Source of the DNA: Oscillospiraceae bacterium | GTDB taxonomy: Bacteria > Bacillota > Clostridia > Oscillospirales > Ruminococcaceae | Reading direction: 5' to 3' | DNA length: 64,000 bases | Assembly (NCBI GenBank): GCA_019424695.1 | Contig: JAHYZA010000008.1 | Span: 62,001-126,000, forward strand | Part shown: positions 26,460 to 35,825 of the stretch, piece by piece | Layout: each line of letters opens with the position of its first letter | Position numbering within the stretch: the stretch's first letter is position 1 | Notes under the pieces: model-generated | Databases searched by the model: none | The model's input: only the letters and a program-made list of their open reading frames with translations | What the model was told of the DNA's origin: nothing | Position numbers and translations under genes: made by a program

Positions 26460-27764
26460 GTGTTTGAAACCTTCCGGAATGCCTGGAAGATCGATGATCT
26501 CCGTAAACGGCTCCTGTTCACCTTCCTGATCCTCGTTTTGTTCCGTCTGGGCTGCGCGATTCCTGTGCCGTATATCACGGCCAGCGCGCTGTCCTCCATG
26601 TTTGCCGGCGGCACCGGCGATATGCTGGAGTATCTGAACATGATGTCCGGCGGAGCCCTGAGCGAATGCACCATTTTCGCCCTGGGTGTGCAGCCCGCCA
26701 TCAACGCCTCCATCATTATGCAGCTGCTGGCAGTAGCCATTCCGTATCTGGAAAACCTCACCAAAGAAGGGGAGGAGGGGCAGCGCAAGATGCGCCGCAT
26801 CACCAACTACGTTGGCGCGGGCATCGGTCTGATGCTGTCCATCGGCTACTACTTCATCATCCGCAACATGGGCGCATTGAAGTACACCGACGGTTTCGCC
26901 GGTATCTTCACGGCCGTGGTTATCATTCTGGCTTTCACCGCCGGTTCGCAGCTCTGCACCTGGCTGGGCAACCAGATTGATTCCAAGGGCATCGGCAACG
27001 GCATCTCGCTGCTGATCTTTGCCGGCATCGTGGCCCGCTGGTCCTCCGTCTACACGGCGGTGACCAACATCGTGGGCCGTGCCCAGAACGGTGAACCCCA
27101 GTTCTACTTCTTCCTGCCTGCGCTGCTGGTGCTTGCCCTGGTAGCGGTGATCTTCGTGGTGGTCCTGACCAACGCGGAACGCCGCATCCCGGTGCAGTAC
27201 GCCAAGCGCGTTGTGGGCCGCAAGATGTACGGCGGCCAGGCCAGCTACATTCCCATCAAGGTCAATATGACCGGTGTTATGCCGATCATCTTTGCCTCGA
27301 CGCTGTGCAGCCTGCCGGGCCTGATCTTCCGGTTCATCAATCTGGATGCTGCTGCTCATCCGTATTTGTACGCCTTCTTCAGCGCGTTCAACTACAACAG
27401 CGCTCTGTACCTCATCGTTTATGTGCTGCTGATCGTTGCATTCAACTACTTCTATGTGGCGATTCAGTACAATCCCGTAGATATCGCCAACCAGCTCCGT
27501 AAAAATAACGGCACGATTCCCGGTATCCGTCCCGGCAAGCCCACCAGTGATTTCATCACCAAGACCCTGTCCAAGATCACCCTCATCGGTGCGATCTTCC
27601 TGGCCATCGTTGCGGGCCTGCCCATCATCCTTGGCAACATCACCGGCACCTCCATCCAGTTGGGTGGTACCAGCCTGCTGATCGTCGTGGGTGTTGCGCT
27701 GGAGACCGGCCGTGCGCTGGAAGGTTATATGACCGCCCGTTACCACAAAGGGTTCCTGGAATAA
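26460..27764 (+). CDS. secY: Protein translocase subunit SecY
   Basis: 434 residues, ten membrane helices; the pore of the Sec translocon. FETFRNAWKIDDLRKRLLFT opens the protein, the plug/TM2 region has GGALSECTIFALGVQP, and the cytoplasmic loop has NAERRIPVQYAKRVVG. The start is GTG 26460, one base after the rplO stop, so translation is coupled. adk follows after 15 bases. Confidence 0.98.
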   Translation: MFETFRNAWKIDDLRKRLLFTFLILVLFRLGCAIPVPYITASALSSMFAGGTGDMLEYLNMMSGGALSECTIFALGVQPAINASIIMQLLAVAIPYLENLTKEGEEGQRKMRRITNYVGAGIGLMLSIGYYFIIRNMGALKYTDGFAGIFTAVVIILAFTAGSQLCTWLGNQIDSKGIGNGISLLIFAGIVARWSSVYTAVTNIVGRAQNGEPQFYFFLPALLVLALVAVIFVVVLTNAERRIPVQYAKRVVGRKMYGGQASYIPIKVNMTGVMPIIFASTLCSLPGLIFRFINLDAAAHPYLYAFFSAFNYNSALYLIVYVLLIVAFNYFYVAIQYNPVDIANQLRKNNGTIPGIRPGKPTSDFITKTLSKITLIGAIFLAIVAGLPIILGNITGTSIQLGGTSLLIVVGVALETGRALEGYMTARYHKGFLE

Positions 27765-27779
27765 GAAAGGGAATGTGCG

Positions 27780-28412
27780 ATGAAAATGATCCTTTTGGGC
27801 GCCCCTGGCGCCGGTAAGGGTACCCAGGCAGAGATCCTCTGCGATAAGCTGGGTATCCCCACCATCTCGACCGGTAACATTCTGCGTGCTGCTGTCAAAG
27901 AGGGCACGCCTATGGGCCAAAAGGCAAAGAGCTTTATGGACGCCGGTGCTCTGGTGCCTGACGATGTCATCGTCGGCATCGTGAAGGAGCGCCTGGCACA
28001 GCCTGACAGCGCAAACGGTTTTATCCTGGACGGTATGCCGCGCACCATTGCACAGGGCGAAGCCCTGGAGCAGATGGGTGTGGAGATCGACAAGGTCATC
28101 AACCTGATCGTGGCCGATGAGGCCATCATCCAGCGCATGTCCGGCCGCCGCGTCTGCGCCAAGTGCGGTGCAAGCTATCATATCATCAACAAACCCAGCG
28201 CCAAAGAGGGCGTGTGTGACCGTTGCGGCGGTGAGCTGGTCATCCGCAAGGATGATGAGCCCGCCACCGTGCTGGACCGGCTGAAAGCCTATCACGAGCA
28301 GACCGAGCCGCTGGTGGAGTTCTACCGTCAGCGCGGCAAGCTCGTCGAGGTTCCCGACCAGGGTTCCATCGAGGCCACCACCGCGTTCCTTCTCAAGCTT
28401 TTGGAGGCTTAA
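27780..28412 (+). CDS. adk: Adenylate kinase (zinc-lid form)
   Basis: 210 residues; converts AMP and ATP into two ADP. The P-loop is GAPGAGKGTQA at 7-17, the AMP-binding region is STGNILRAAV, and the long LID carries two CxxC pairs (CAKCGASY and CDRCGGEL), so it binds zinc as in many Gram-positives. It stands between secY and map as is usual. Confidence 0.98.
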   Translation: MKMILLGAPGAGKGTQAEILCDKLGIPTISTGNILRAAVKEGTPMGQKAKSFMDAGALVPDDVIVGIVKERLAQPDSANGFILDGMPRTIAQGEALEQMGVEIDKVINLIVADEAIIQRMSGRRVCAKCGASYHIINKPSAKEGVCDRCGGELVIRKDDEPATVLDRLKAYHEQTEPLVEFYRQRGKLVEVPDQGSIEATTAFLLKLLEA

Positions 28413-28419
28413 TTCATCC

Positions 28420-29193
28420 ATGATCCAAATCAAGAATGCCGCTGAACTGGAAAAAATGCGGAAAGCCTGCGCCATCAGCGCGGCTGCATTGAAAGCCGGC
28501 GGCGAAGCGATCGAGCCGGGTATCACCACGGCGGAGATCGACAAAATCATCTACGACTTTATCGTGCGCCACGGTGCAAGACCCAACTTCCTGCACCTGT
28601 ACGGCTTTCCGGCCACGGCGTGCATCAGTGTGAATGACACGGTCATTCACGGTATCCCCAACCGCCAGCAGCAGATCCGCCCCGGCGATATCGTTTCGAT
28701 TGACACCGGCTGCAAGATCGATGGCTTCAACGGCGACAATGCCTGCACCTACGGATGCGGCAAGCTCGACCTGGAAGCCCAGCGGCTGCTGGATGTGACC
28801 AAGGAAAGCCTCCATCGCGGCATTGCCATGGCGCGAGGCGGCAACCGGATCGGGGATATTGCCCATGCGGTCCAGGAGTATGTCGAGGAAAACGGCTTCT
28901 CGGTGGTGCGCAGCTTTGTCGGCCACGGTGTCGGCAAGGAACTGCACGAAGACCCCGAAGTACCGAACTTCGGCACGCCGGGCCGCGGCCCGCGTCTGGT
29001 GCCGGGTATGTGCATCGCTGTGGAACCCATGGTATGCCAGTACAAATATGCGGTAAAGACGTTAAAGGACGGCTGGACGGTCAAAACCTGTGACGGTGGT
29101 TTGGCGGCTCACTTCGAGCACACCCTCGCCATCACAGCGGCCGGTGCGGAAGTCCTCACCCAAGGCTGGGAGGAACCCGGATGGACTTTGTAA
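28420..29193 (+). CDS. map: Methionine aminopeptidase type I
   Basis: 257 residues; removes N-terminal Met from nascent proteins using two metal ions. Ligands appear in order: SIDTGCKIDGFNGD (two Asp), GHGVGKELHEDP (His), VEPMV (Glu) and EHTLAI (Glu). There is no N-terminal zinc finger. Its end overlaps the KOW gene by 13 bases. Confidence 0.97.
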   Translation: MIQIKNAAELEKMRKACAISAAALKAGGEAIEPGITTAEIDKIIYDFIVRHGARPNFLHLYGFPATACISVNDTVIHGIPNRQQQIRPGDIVSIDTGCKIDGFNGDNACTYGCGKLDLEAQRLLDVTKESLHRGIAMARGGNRIGDIAHAVQEYVEENGFSVVRSFVGHGVGKELHEDPEVPNFGTPGRGPRLVPGMCIAVEPMVCQYKYAVKTLKDGWTVKTCDGGLAAHFEHTLAITAAGAEVLTQGWEEPGWTL

Positions 29194-29432
29194 GAGGTCA
29201 GCTGGTACGCTCCAAGGCCGGGCGGGACAAGACCCGCACGCTGGCTGTTTTGGCCGTGGACGGGCCGATGCTCTGGCTCGCGGACGGAAACCTGCGCAAG
29301 GTAGGGGACCCGAAGCGGAAAAAGGCCAAGCATGTGGCTCCCACGACCACTGTTCTTGCGAACGAGCTTCTGAAAAGCGATCAATCACTCAGTGATGCCA
29401 TCGCCGCCTATGATGCGGCCTGTGCAGACTGA
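29181..29432 (+). CDS. KOW-domain protein (L14e-like)
   Basis: 83 residues. [20 protein letters not shown] is a KOW-type beta turn; the middle has [19 protein letters not shown], and the end is a short helix. Such proteins sit between map and infA in many Clostridia and are annotated as L14E/L6E/L27E-like. RNA or ribosome binding is likely but unproven. Overlap with map implies coupled translation. Confidence 0.88.
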   Translation: MDFVRGQLVRSKAGRDKTRTLAVLAVDGPMLWLADGNLRKVGDPKRKKAKHVAPTTTVLANELLKSDQSLSDAIAAYDAACAD

Positions 29433-29458
29433 CGGAACCCTTCAAGGAGGCAATCAGC

Positions 29459-29695
29459 TTGTCTAAAGAAGATGTCATTGAAGTAGAAGGTATCGTACGG
29501 GAGGCCATGCCCAACACCGTGTTCAAGGTCGAGCTGCTCAACAAAGAGGGCAAGCCCAACGGCCACACTGTGCTGGCTCACATTTCCGGTAAGCTGCGGA
29601 CGAACTTCATCCGTATTTTGCCCGGCGACAAAGTCACGATGGAAATGTCACCCTACGACCTGACCAAGGCCCGGATCACCTGGCGTTCCAAGTAA
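29459..29695 (+). CDS. infA: Translation initiation factor IF-1
   Basis: 78 residues including start, an OB fold that blocks the A site during initiation. The sequence [20 protein letters not shown] and [15 protein letters not shown] is typical. The start codon is TTG, eight bases after a perfect AAGGAGG; no ATG in frame gives a full-length protein. A weak start on an otherwise strong site may tune IF-1 below ribosomal protein levels (inference). Confidence 0.96.
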   Translation: MSKEDVIEVEGIVREAMPNTVFKVELLNKEGKPNGHTVLAHISGKLRTNFIRILPGDKVTMEMSPYDLTKARITWRSK

Positions 29696-29732
29696 TTGAA
29701 GCGCCTTGTGTTTTGAAAAGGAGGTTAACATC

Positions 29733-29846
29733 ATGAAGGTAAAACCTTCCGTGAAACCCATTTGCGAGAAGTGCAAGGTCATCAAGCGCAAAGGTCGCGT
29801 GATGGTCATCTGCGCCAATCCGAAGCATAAGCAGCGTCAGGGCTAA
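29733..29846 (+). CDS. rpmJ: 50S ribosomal protein L36
   Basis: 37 residues: [20 protein letters not shown], then a basic tail. The zinc ligands Cys11, Cys14, Cys27 and His32 are all present, so this is the zinc form. The ribosome site is AAGGAGG. Confidence 0.97.
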   Translation: MKVKPSVKPICEKCKVIKRKGRVMVICANPKHKQRQG

Positions 29847-29849
29847 AGG

Positions 29850-29869
29850 TCCGCGGAGCATTCCGCGGA
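29850..29869 (+). other. Hairpin between rpmJ and rpsM
   Basis: A perfect 8-bp stem TCCGCGGA-GCAT-TCCGCGGA in a 113-base gap. No T-run follows. A second weaker repeat around CGCTTGG/CCAAGTGCG (29882-29903) comes next. Confidence 0.5.
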
Positions 29870-29959
29870 AACCGTACCCAAAACGCTTGGGGGCCAAGTG
29901 CGTAGATTCCCGGCGCAGGCCCCGACTAGGACATGGGATGTTATTTATGGAGGTGCTTT

Positions 29960-30331
29960 ATGGCACGTATTGCTGGTGTTGATCTGCCTCGCGAGAAGCG
30001 GATCCAGGTTGGTCTGACTTATGTTTACGGTATTGGTCAGTCCACCGCCGACGAGATTCTCGCCGGAACCGGAATTAACCCCGATACCCGCGTCAAGGAT
30101 CTGTCTGCTGACGAAGAAGCGAAGATCCGTGACTACATCGACAAAAACAACATCATGGTAGAGGGCGACCTGCGCCGCAACGTCGCGCTTGACATCAAGC
30201 GTCTGACCGAGATCCAGTGCTACCGTGGTGTGCGCCATCGCAAGGGCCTTCCCTGCCGCGGCCAGCGCACCAAGACCAATGCGCGTACCTGCAAAGGTCC
30301 CAAGCGCACCGTCGCGAACAAAAAGAAGTAA
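29960..30331 (+). CDS. rpsM: 30S ribosomal protein S13
   Basis: 123 residues. [20 protein letters not shown] opens it, and [20 protein letters not shown] is near the end. The start at ATG 29960 has GGAGGTGC ahead. First gene of the alpha-type segment. Confidence 0.98.
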   Translation: MARIAGVDLPREKRIQVGLTYVYGIGQSTADEILAGTGINPDTRVKDLSADEEAKIRDYIDKNNIMVEGDLRRNVALDIKRLTEIQCYRGVRHRKGLPCRGQRTKTNARTCKGPKRTVANKKK

Positions 30332-30345
30332 GGAGGAACTGAGAC

Positions 30346-30750
30346 ATGGCTGCTAACAAAGCTACTGCGGCAAAAACCCGCACTAAGAAAAGAGAGCGCA
30401 AGAATATCAGCGCCGGTGCTGCTCACATTCAGAGCACGTTCAACAACACCATCGTGACCATCACCGACACTCAGGGCAACACCGTTTCCTGGTGCAGCAC
30501 TGGTGCGCTGAACTTCCGCGGCTCCCGCAAGAGCACCCCTTACGCTGCGCAGAGCGCCGCTGAGGTCGCCGCCAAGGCCGCCATCGAGCATGGCATGAAG
30601 ACCGTTGAGGTCTACGTCAAGGGCCCCGGTTCCGGCCGTGAAAGTGCAATCCGCGCCCTGCAGGCAACCGGTCTGGAAGTCACCATGATCCGTGACGTGA
30701 CTCCCATTCCCCACAATGGCTGCCGCCCGCCCAAACGCCGCCGCGTTTGA
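30346..30750 (+). CDS. rpsK: 30S ribosomal protein S11
   Basis: 134 residues. The core [20 protein letters not shown] and end [17 protein letters not shown] are conserved. The ribosome site is AAGGAGGAAC. Confidence 0.98.
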   Translation: MAANKATAAKTRTKKRERKNISAGAAHIQSTFNNTIVTITDTQGNTVSWCSTGALNFRGSRKSTPYAAQSAAEVAAKAAIEHGMKTVEVYVKGPGSGRESAIRALQATGLEVTMIRDVTPIPHNGCRPPKRRRV

Positions 30751-30770
30751 TTGAAAGGAGAATTTGAGTT

Positions 30771-31373
30771 ATGGCTAAAAATACCCAACCGATCGCCAAG
30801 CGTTGCCGTGCTCTCGGCATTTCTCCTGCTGTTATGGGTTACGGCAAAAAGACCACCAATCGTAACCCCGGCGGCCAGATGAGAAAGAAGAAGAGCGAGT
30901 ACGCCACCCAGCTCAACGAGAAGCAGAAGGTCAAGTTCGTCTACGGTATTCTGGAAAAGCAGTTCCACACCTACTACGAGACCGCGACCCGTATGCCGGG
31001 TCAGACCGGTGTCAACCTGCTGGTTCTGGTCGAGCGCCGTCTCGACAACGTCGTCTACCGTCTGGGCTTTGCCAAGACCCGCCGCGACGCTCGTCAGCTG
31101 GTTTCCCACAACCATTTCACTGTCAATGGCAAGCGTGTCAACATCCCCTCTTACCTGGTTAAGCCGGGCGATGTGATCGAAGTCATCGAGTCCAGCCGTT
31201 CCTCCGTCAAGTTCAGCAAGCTGCTGGGCGAGGACGCTCCTGTCGTGCTGCTGCCCTCCTGGCTGGAGCGCGATAAGAACGCTCTGAAGGGCACCGTCGT
31301 CAAGATGCCCGTGCGCGAGGACATCGATGTGCCCATCGCTGAGCACCTCATCGTCGAGTTGTACTCCAAGTAA
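30771..31373 (+). CDS. rpsD: 30S ribosomal protein S4
   Basis: 200 residues; primary 16S binder and, in Bacillus, an autoregulator. The S4 RNA-binding domain (RLDNVVYRLGFAKTRRDARQ) lies in the middle. The N-terminus has RCRALGISPAVMGYGKK without the cysteine cluster of the zinc form. A hairpin leader separates it from rpoA. Confidence 0.98.
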   Translation: MAKNTQPIAKRCRALGISPAVMGYGKKTTNRNPGGQMRKKKSEYATQLNEKQKVKFVYGILEKQFHTYYETATRMPGQTGVNLLVLVERRLDNVVYRLGFAKTRRDARQLVSHNHFTVNGKRVNIPSYLVKPGDVIEVIESSRSSVKFSKLLGEDAPVVLLPSWLERDKNALKGTVVKMPVREDIDVPIAEHLIVELYSK

Positions 31374-31409
31374 TCCTCTTAGCTTTATTCTACGATTTTT
31401 CCAACCTGA

Positions 31410-31429
31410 CTGGCACCTTCCGGTGCCAG
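31410..31429 (+). other. UUCC-loop hairpin upstream of rpoA
   Basis: A perfect 8-bp stem CTGGCACC-TTCC-GGTGCCAG ends seven bases before the AAGGAGGG site of rpoA. No T-run. It may mark an RNA-processing or translation-control point. Confidence 0.55.
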
Positions 31430-31448
31430 CGAAACAAGGAGGGTTTTT

Positions 31449-32408
31449 ATGATGGAGATCGAACGCCCCAAGATCGAAACGGCCAGCCTTTCCCCGGATG
31501 GTCGCTACGGTAAGTTCGTGGTCGAGCCGCTGGAGCGCGGTTTCGGCACGACCTTGGGCAACAGCTTGCGTCGTGTGCTTCTGTCCTCTCTGCCCGGTGT
31601 GGCTGTCACCAGCGTCAAGATTGACGGCGTGGTGCACGAGTTTTCCACCATTGAGGGCGTACGCGAGGACGTGACCGAGATCGTCCTGAACCTCAAGGGT
31701 ATCGCCGCCAAGATCTACGGCGAAAGCCCCAAGACCGTCCGTGTAGAGGCCGTTGGTCCCTGTGAGCTCATTGCCGGTTCCATCAAGGGCGGCGATGACC
31801 TGGAGATCCTCAACCCCGAGTGGCATATCGCCACCCTGGGCGAGGGTGCCAAGCTGGTCATGGAATTGACCTTCGACAAGGGCCGCGGCTATGTCCCCGC
31901 CGAGCGCAACAAACTGGCGCTGATCGAGAAGAACGACATCAGCACCCTGCCCGTGGACAGCATTTATACCCCCGTGCTCAAAGCCAACTACACTGTGGAT
32001 CATACCCGTGTAGGCCAGATCACCGACTATGACAAGCTTATCATCGAGGTCTGGACCGACGGCACCTGCAATGCGCAGGAAGCCCTGAGCCTGGCGGCCC
32101 GCGTGCTGACCGAGCATCTGAATCTGTTTGTGAACCTCTGCGACGAGACCGGCGAGACGGAGATCATGGTCGATAACGACGATCAGGGCCGTGAGAAGGC
32201 GCTGGAAATGACGATTGAAGAACTGGACCTGAGCGTCCGTTCCTTCAACTGCCTGAAGCGCGCCGGCATCAACACGGTGGGCGACCTCATCAACAAGAGC
32301 GAAGACGAAATGATGAAGGTTCGCAATCTGGGCCGCAAGAGCCTGGAGGAAGTCATGGCCAAGCTGGACAGCCTTGGTTTCTCTCTGACCAAGGACGATG
32401 AAAACTAA
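31449..32408 (+). CDS. rpoA: RNA polymerase alpha subunit
   Basis: 319 residues. The N-terminal domain (to about 230) has the assembly motifs [20 protein letters not shown] and [14 protein letters not shown]. The flexible linker leads to the C-terminal domain with two helix-hairpin-helix segments ([20 protein letters not shown] and [15 protein letters not shown]) that bind UP elements and activators. Start is ATG 31449 or the adjacent ATG 31452, the latter better spaced from AAGGAGGG. Confidence 0.98.
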   Translation: MMEIERPKIETASLSPDGRYGKFVVEPLERGFGTTLGNSLRRVLLSSLPGVAVTSVKIDGVVHEFSTIEGVREDVTEIVLNLKGIAAKIYGESPKTVRVEAVGPCELIAGSIKGGDDLEILNPEWHIATLGEGAKLVMELTFDKGRGYVPAERNKLALIEKNDISTLPVDSIYTPVLKANYTVDHTRVGQITDYDKLIIEVWTDGTCNAQEALSLAARVLTEHLNLFVNLCDETGETEIMVDNDDQGREKALEMTIEELDLSVRSFNCLKRAGINTVGDLINKSEDEMMKVRNLGRKSLEEVMAKLDSLGFSLTKDDEN

Positions 32409-32451
32409 CCCCCCGCGACACGCGGATACCAAGTATAAGGAGTGAAACGGA

Positions 32452-32793
32452 ATGCCCGGTACCAGAAAACTCGGTCGTACCACCGACAGCCGCAACGCCA
32501 TGCTGCGTGCGATGGTGACCTATCTGTTTGAGAACGGCAAGATCGAGACCACCGTTACCCGCGCCAAGGAAGTTCGTTCCATGGCCGAGAAGATGGTCAC
32601 CCTCGGTAAGCAGGAAGATCTGCACGCGAAGCGTCAGATTTTCTCCTACATCACCAAGGAGGATATCGCCAAGAAGGTCATCGACGAGTACGGCCCCAAG
32701 TATGCCGACCGTAACGGCGGCTACACCCGCATCTACAAGATCGGCCCCCGTCGCGGAGATGCTGCCGAGATGGCGATCATTGAACTGGTCTGA
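32452..32793 (+). CDS. rplQ: 50S ribosomal protein L17
   Basis: 113 residues, the short bacterial form: [19 protein letters not shown] and [20 protein letters not shown]. Last gene of the supercluster; a strong terminator follows 20 bases after the stop. Confidence 0.98.
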   Translation: MPGTRKLGRTTDSRNAMLRAMVTYLFENGKIETTVTRAKEVRSMAEKMVTLGKQEDLHAKRQIFSYITKEDIAKKVIDEYGPKYADRNGGYTRIYKIGPRRGDAAEMAIIELV

Positions 32794-32813
32794 TCTGACT
32801 GGATTCAAATTGT

Positions 32814-32847
32814 ACAGCGTTTGCGTAACAGCAAACGCTGTTTTTTT
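32814..32847 (+). terminator. Terminator of the ribosomal supercluster
   Basis: An 11-bp perfect stem ACAGCGTTTGC/GCAAACGCTGT around GTAACA, followed by seven T. Confidence 0.92.
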
Positions 32848-33032
32848 GTCCTTTTTGCCCCTTTGGACCTTTAACAGTCACCCCCAAAAACGGGAAATCA
32901 TGACGAATGCAAATTTTTTGTAAAATCCGACAGAATTCTTGCGACAGCCCCTGAATATTCATATTTAAAATGCAGAAAATGCTGATTTTGTCGAAAAACT
33001 TGCGTCACAGGGCTGATTTTATCCGGCCGCTG
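32848..33032 (+). other. AT-rich intergenic region before prs
   Basis: No gene is seen. It contains A/T tracts and a weaker promoter-like pair TTGCGA (32939-32944) and TATTTA (32962-32967) with a 17-base spacer. It may supply upstream elements to the prs promoter. Confidence 0.4.
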
Positions 33033-33041
33033 TGCTACAAT
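33033..33041 (+). promoter_or_regulatory. Extended -10 promoter of prs
   Basis: TGCTACAAT, about 70 bases before the start at 33114. No clear -35. Confidence 0.55.
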
Positions 33042-33113
33042 ACTAATAAATGGGGTTGTGTGCCCCTTGAAGACAAATATGAATTTTATGATGGAAGTAA
33101 GGAGCAAACACGT

Positions 33114-34283
33114 ATGGCTGAACAAACTCTTGGCCCGCGCGACTTTTTTGCCAAAGAAGATGCAATTGCTGACCTGGGCCTCATCGCCTGTCCCGGTGCA
33201 GAGGAACTCTGCAATCTGGTGGACGGCCATCTGGTCCGCTGGGCAAAGGAAGTCGGTATGGATGTGGACACCTTCATTATCCCTTCGGATTGCCCGCGTT
33301 TTCAGTCCGGCGATGCAAAGGGCCTGGTAAAGGCATCTACCCGTGGCGACGACCTGTTTATCTTTGTCGATCCGGGCAACTATAGCGTTACCTATCAGCT
33401 GTTCGGATATGAAAATCATCTCTCTCCCGACGACCACTTCCAGAACCTGATGCGCCTGATCCAGGCTGTTTCGGGCCGTGCCCATCGGATCAGCGTTATC
33501 ATGCCCAGCCTGTACGGCGGCCGCCAGCATCGCCGTGTCAGCCGTGAGAGCCTGGACTGCGCGTTCTCTCTGCAGCAGCTGCGCTCCGTCGGCGTCAAGA
33601 ACATCATCACCTTCGATGCCCATGACCCTCGCGTTATGAACGCTGTGCCCACCATGAGCTTCGACAACGTCATGCCTACCTACCAGGTCCTCAAGTGCCT
33701 GCTGCATCATGTGCCTGATGTCAGCTTCCATAAGGATCACTTCATGATCGTTTCTCCGGACGAAGGCGCCATGAACCGCAACATGTACTATTCCAGCGTG
33801 CTGGGCTGCAATCTGGGCATGTTCTACAAGCGCCGCGACTACAGCCGTGTTGTCAATGGCCGTAACCCCATCGTGGCCCATGAGTACCTGGGCGAGAGCG
33901 TCAAGGACAAGGATGTGTTCATTGCCGACGACATCATCGCTTCCGGCGAGTCCATGCTGGACATCGCCTATGAGCTGAAGATGCGCGGTGCCCGAAACAT
34001 CTTCACCTGCGCGACCTTCCCGCTGTTCACTGCCGGCCTGGAGAAATTTGACAAGGCATACAATGACGGCATCCTCAAGGCCGTTCTGGGCACCAACCTG
34101 ACCTACCGCAAGCCCGAACTGCTGGAACGTCCGTGGTACTTCGACGTGGATGTTTCCAAGTATACCGCGTACTTCATCGCTGCCATCAACCACGACAAGA
34201 GCGTTTCCAGCATCATCGATCCGATGACCAAGATTCAGGCTTTGCTGGAGAAGCACGGCATCCCCATGGGCGGTCAGGACTAA
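33114..34283 (+). CDS. prs: Ribose-phosphate pyrophosphokinase (long variant)
   Basis: 389 residues; makes PRPP from ribose 5-phosphate and ATP for nucleotide, His and Trp synthesis. Motifs present: ITFDAHDPRV in the ribose-phosphate loop region and VFIADDIIASGESMLD, the PRPP-binding loop. It is about 70 residues longer than the class I enzymes, and shows an unusual N-terminal section (FFAKEDAIADLGLIACPGAE); such long forms occur in Clostridia. The start ATG 33114 follows AAGGAGC; the frame extends upstream without a ribosome site. Confidence 0.88.
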   Translation: MAEQTLGPRDFFAKEDAIADLGLIACPGAEELCNLVDGHLVRWAKEVGMDVDTFIIPSDCPRFQSGDAKGLVKASTRGDDLFIFVDPGNYSVTYQLFGYENHLSPDDHFQNLMRLIQAVSGRAHRISVIMPSLYGGRQHRRVSRESLDCAFSLQQLRSVGVKNIITFDAHDPRVMNAVPTMSFDNVMPTYQVLKCLLHHVPDVSFHKDHFMIVSPDEGAMNRNMYYSSVLGCNLGMFYKRRDYSRVVNGRNPIVAHEYLGESVKDKDVFIADDIIASGESMLDIAYELKMRGARNIFTCATFPLFTAGLEKFDKAYNDGILKAVLGTNLTYRKPELLERPWYFDVDVSKYTAYFIAAINHDKSVSSIIDPMTKIQALLEKHGIPMGGQD

Positions 34284-34301
34284 GCACAAGATTTCTCTTT
34301 T

Positions 34302-34330
34302 TCGGCTCGCGAAGGCGGGCCGATTTTGTT
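34302..34330 (+). terminator. Terminator after prs
   Basis: A 9-bp stem TCGGCTCGC/GCGGGCCGA with one G-U pair and a GAAG loop, followed by TTTTGTT. The T-run touches the -35 of the murD promoter. Confidence 0.75.
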
Positions 34331-34357
34331 GCAGTGGGACCAGTCCTTGAGTATAAT
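34329..34357 (+). promoter_or_regulatory. Promoter of murD
   Basis: TTGCAG and TATAAT with a 17-base spacer, 39 bases before the ATG. Confidence 0.8.
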
Positions 34358-34396
34358 AAGTAAGACAGAAATTCAACAGCAGGGGAGAGATGCACA

Positions 34397-35794
34397 ATGC
34401 TGCCCATGGAACAGTTGCAGAAACTGATTTGCGGCAAGAAAGTCGCTTTTATCGGCGCGGGCGTCAGCCACAAGCGCTGCATTGAACAGTTTGTGGAGTT
34501 GGGAGCGCAGGTTACGCTCTGCGACCAGAAAAAGAGCCTGGAAGATTTTGGTGACTATGCCGATACACTGCGCCGTCTGAAGGTGAACCTGAGCCTTGGG
34601 GAACACTATACCGACGGGTTTGCCGGTCAGGACATTATTATGCGCACGCCGGGCTATGAATACTACAAGCCGGAACTGCAGGCGGCCCTCAAAGCTGGTG
34701 CCATGGTCACCAGTGAGGTAGAACTCTTCTTTGAATTCTGCCCCTGCGAGATCATCGCTGTTACCGGCTCCGACGGAAAGACTACCACGACCACGCTGAT
34801 CTCCAAGATGATGGAGGCAGCGGGCCGCAAGGTGTTCCTGGGCGGCAACATCGGTGCCGCGCTGCTGCCGCAATTGGGGGATGTTACACCGGATGCCGTT
34901 GCGGTGGTGGAGCTGTCCAGCTTCCAGCTGATCAGTATGCGCCGCAGCCCCAAGGTGGCGGTGGTCACCAATGTCACCCCCAACCACCTGGACCACCACA
35001 AGGATATGCAGGAATACATCGACGCCAAGCGCAACATTCTGCTGTGGCAGGTGCCGCCCTGCCGTGCGGTTCTGGGCTATGAAAACGACATCAGCCGTTC
35101 GATGGAGAGTGACTGCAAGGGCGAGCAGGTCTGGTTTACCCGCCTGCATGAAACCGACAACGGGGCTTTCCTGCGTGCCGAGGACGACATGCTCTGCTAT
35201 GCCGAAAACGGCACCGTGACGCCGGTGGTTCCCCGCAAGGATGTCAAACTGCGCGGTCTGCACAACGTGGAGAATCTGCTGGCGGCCATTGCAGCGGTCT
35301 GGGGCCGGGTGCCGGTGGAAGCCATGCGCCAGGTTGCCTCGACGTTCTGCGGCGTGGAACACCGCATTGAACCTGTCCGTACTCTGGATGGCGTGACCTA
35401 CTATAACGATTCCATTGCTTCCAGCCCCACGCGCACCATTGCCGGCCTGCGCAGCTTTGACCAGAAGATCATCCTCATTGCGGGCGGCTATGACAAGAAG
35501 ATCCCCTATGAGCCGCTGGCACCGGAGATCCTGGCCCATGTCAAGACCCTGGTACTGATGGGAGCCACCGGGCCCCGCATCGAGAAAGCGGTGCGGGAGC
35601 ATCCCGACTTTGCAGCAAGCGGTCTGGCGATCCTGCACGCCGACGGCATGCAGGACGCTGTCGAGAAAGCCCGGGCGGCGGCTTTGCCGGGGGATGTGGT
35701 CAGCCTTTCGCCGGCGTCTGCCTCCTTTGATCTTTATCCGAATTTTGAGGTCCGCGGCCGCGATTACAAGCGCATCGTAATGGCGCTGCAATAA
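34397..35794 (+). CDS. murD: UDP-N-acetylmuramoylalanine--D-glutamate ligase
   Basis: 465 residues; adds D-Glu to UDP-MurNAc-L-Ala in peptidoglycan synthesis. The three Mur domains are clear: N-terminal KVAFIGAGVSHKR, the ATP loop TGSDGKTTTTTLI around residues 120-132, NVTPNHLDHHKDMQEYI, the hinge with NDSIASSPTRT, and the C-terminal AGGYDKKIPYEPL. It lies outside a dcw cluster, with its own promoter, and is followed by a GNAT gene 31 bases on. Confidence 0.96.
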   Translation: MLPMEQLQKLICGKKVAFIGAGVSHKRCIEQFVELGAQVTLCDQKKSLEDFGDYADTLRRLKVNLSLGEHYTDGFAGQDIIMRTPGYEYYKPELQAALKAGAMVTSEVELFFEFCPCEIIAVTGSDGKTTTTTLISKMMEAAGRKVFLGGNIGAALLPQLGDVTPDAVAVVELSSFQLISMRRSPKVAVVTNVTPNHLDHHKDMQEYIDAKRNILLWQVPPCRAVLGYENDISRSMESDCKGEQVWFTRLHETDNGAFLRAEDDMLCYAENGTVTPVVPRKDVKLRGLHNVENLLAAIAAVWGRVPVEAMRQVASTFCGVEHRIEPVRTLDGVTYYNDSIASSPTRTIAGLRSFDQKIILIAGGYDKKIPYEPLAPEILAHVKTLVLMGATGPRIEKAVREHPDFAASGLAILHADGMQDAVEKARAAALPGDVVSLSPASASFDLYPNFEVRGRDYKRIVMALQ

Positions 35795-35825
35795 GCATAA
35801 AATTCAGTTTGCATAAGGAATTCCT

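Noticed and set aside
24308..26806. 832-codon minus-strand open frame across rplF to secY
   Set aside because: It is antisense to five ribosomal protein genes and secY with strong family matches.
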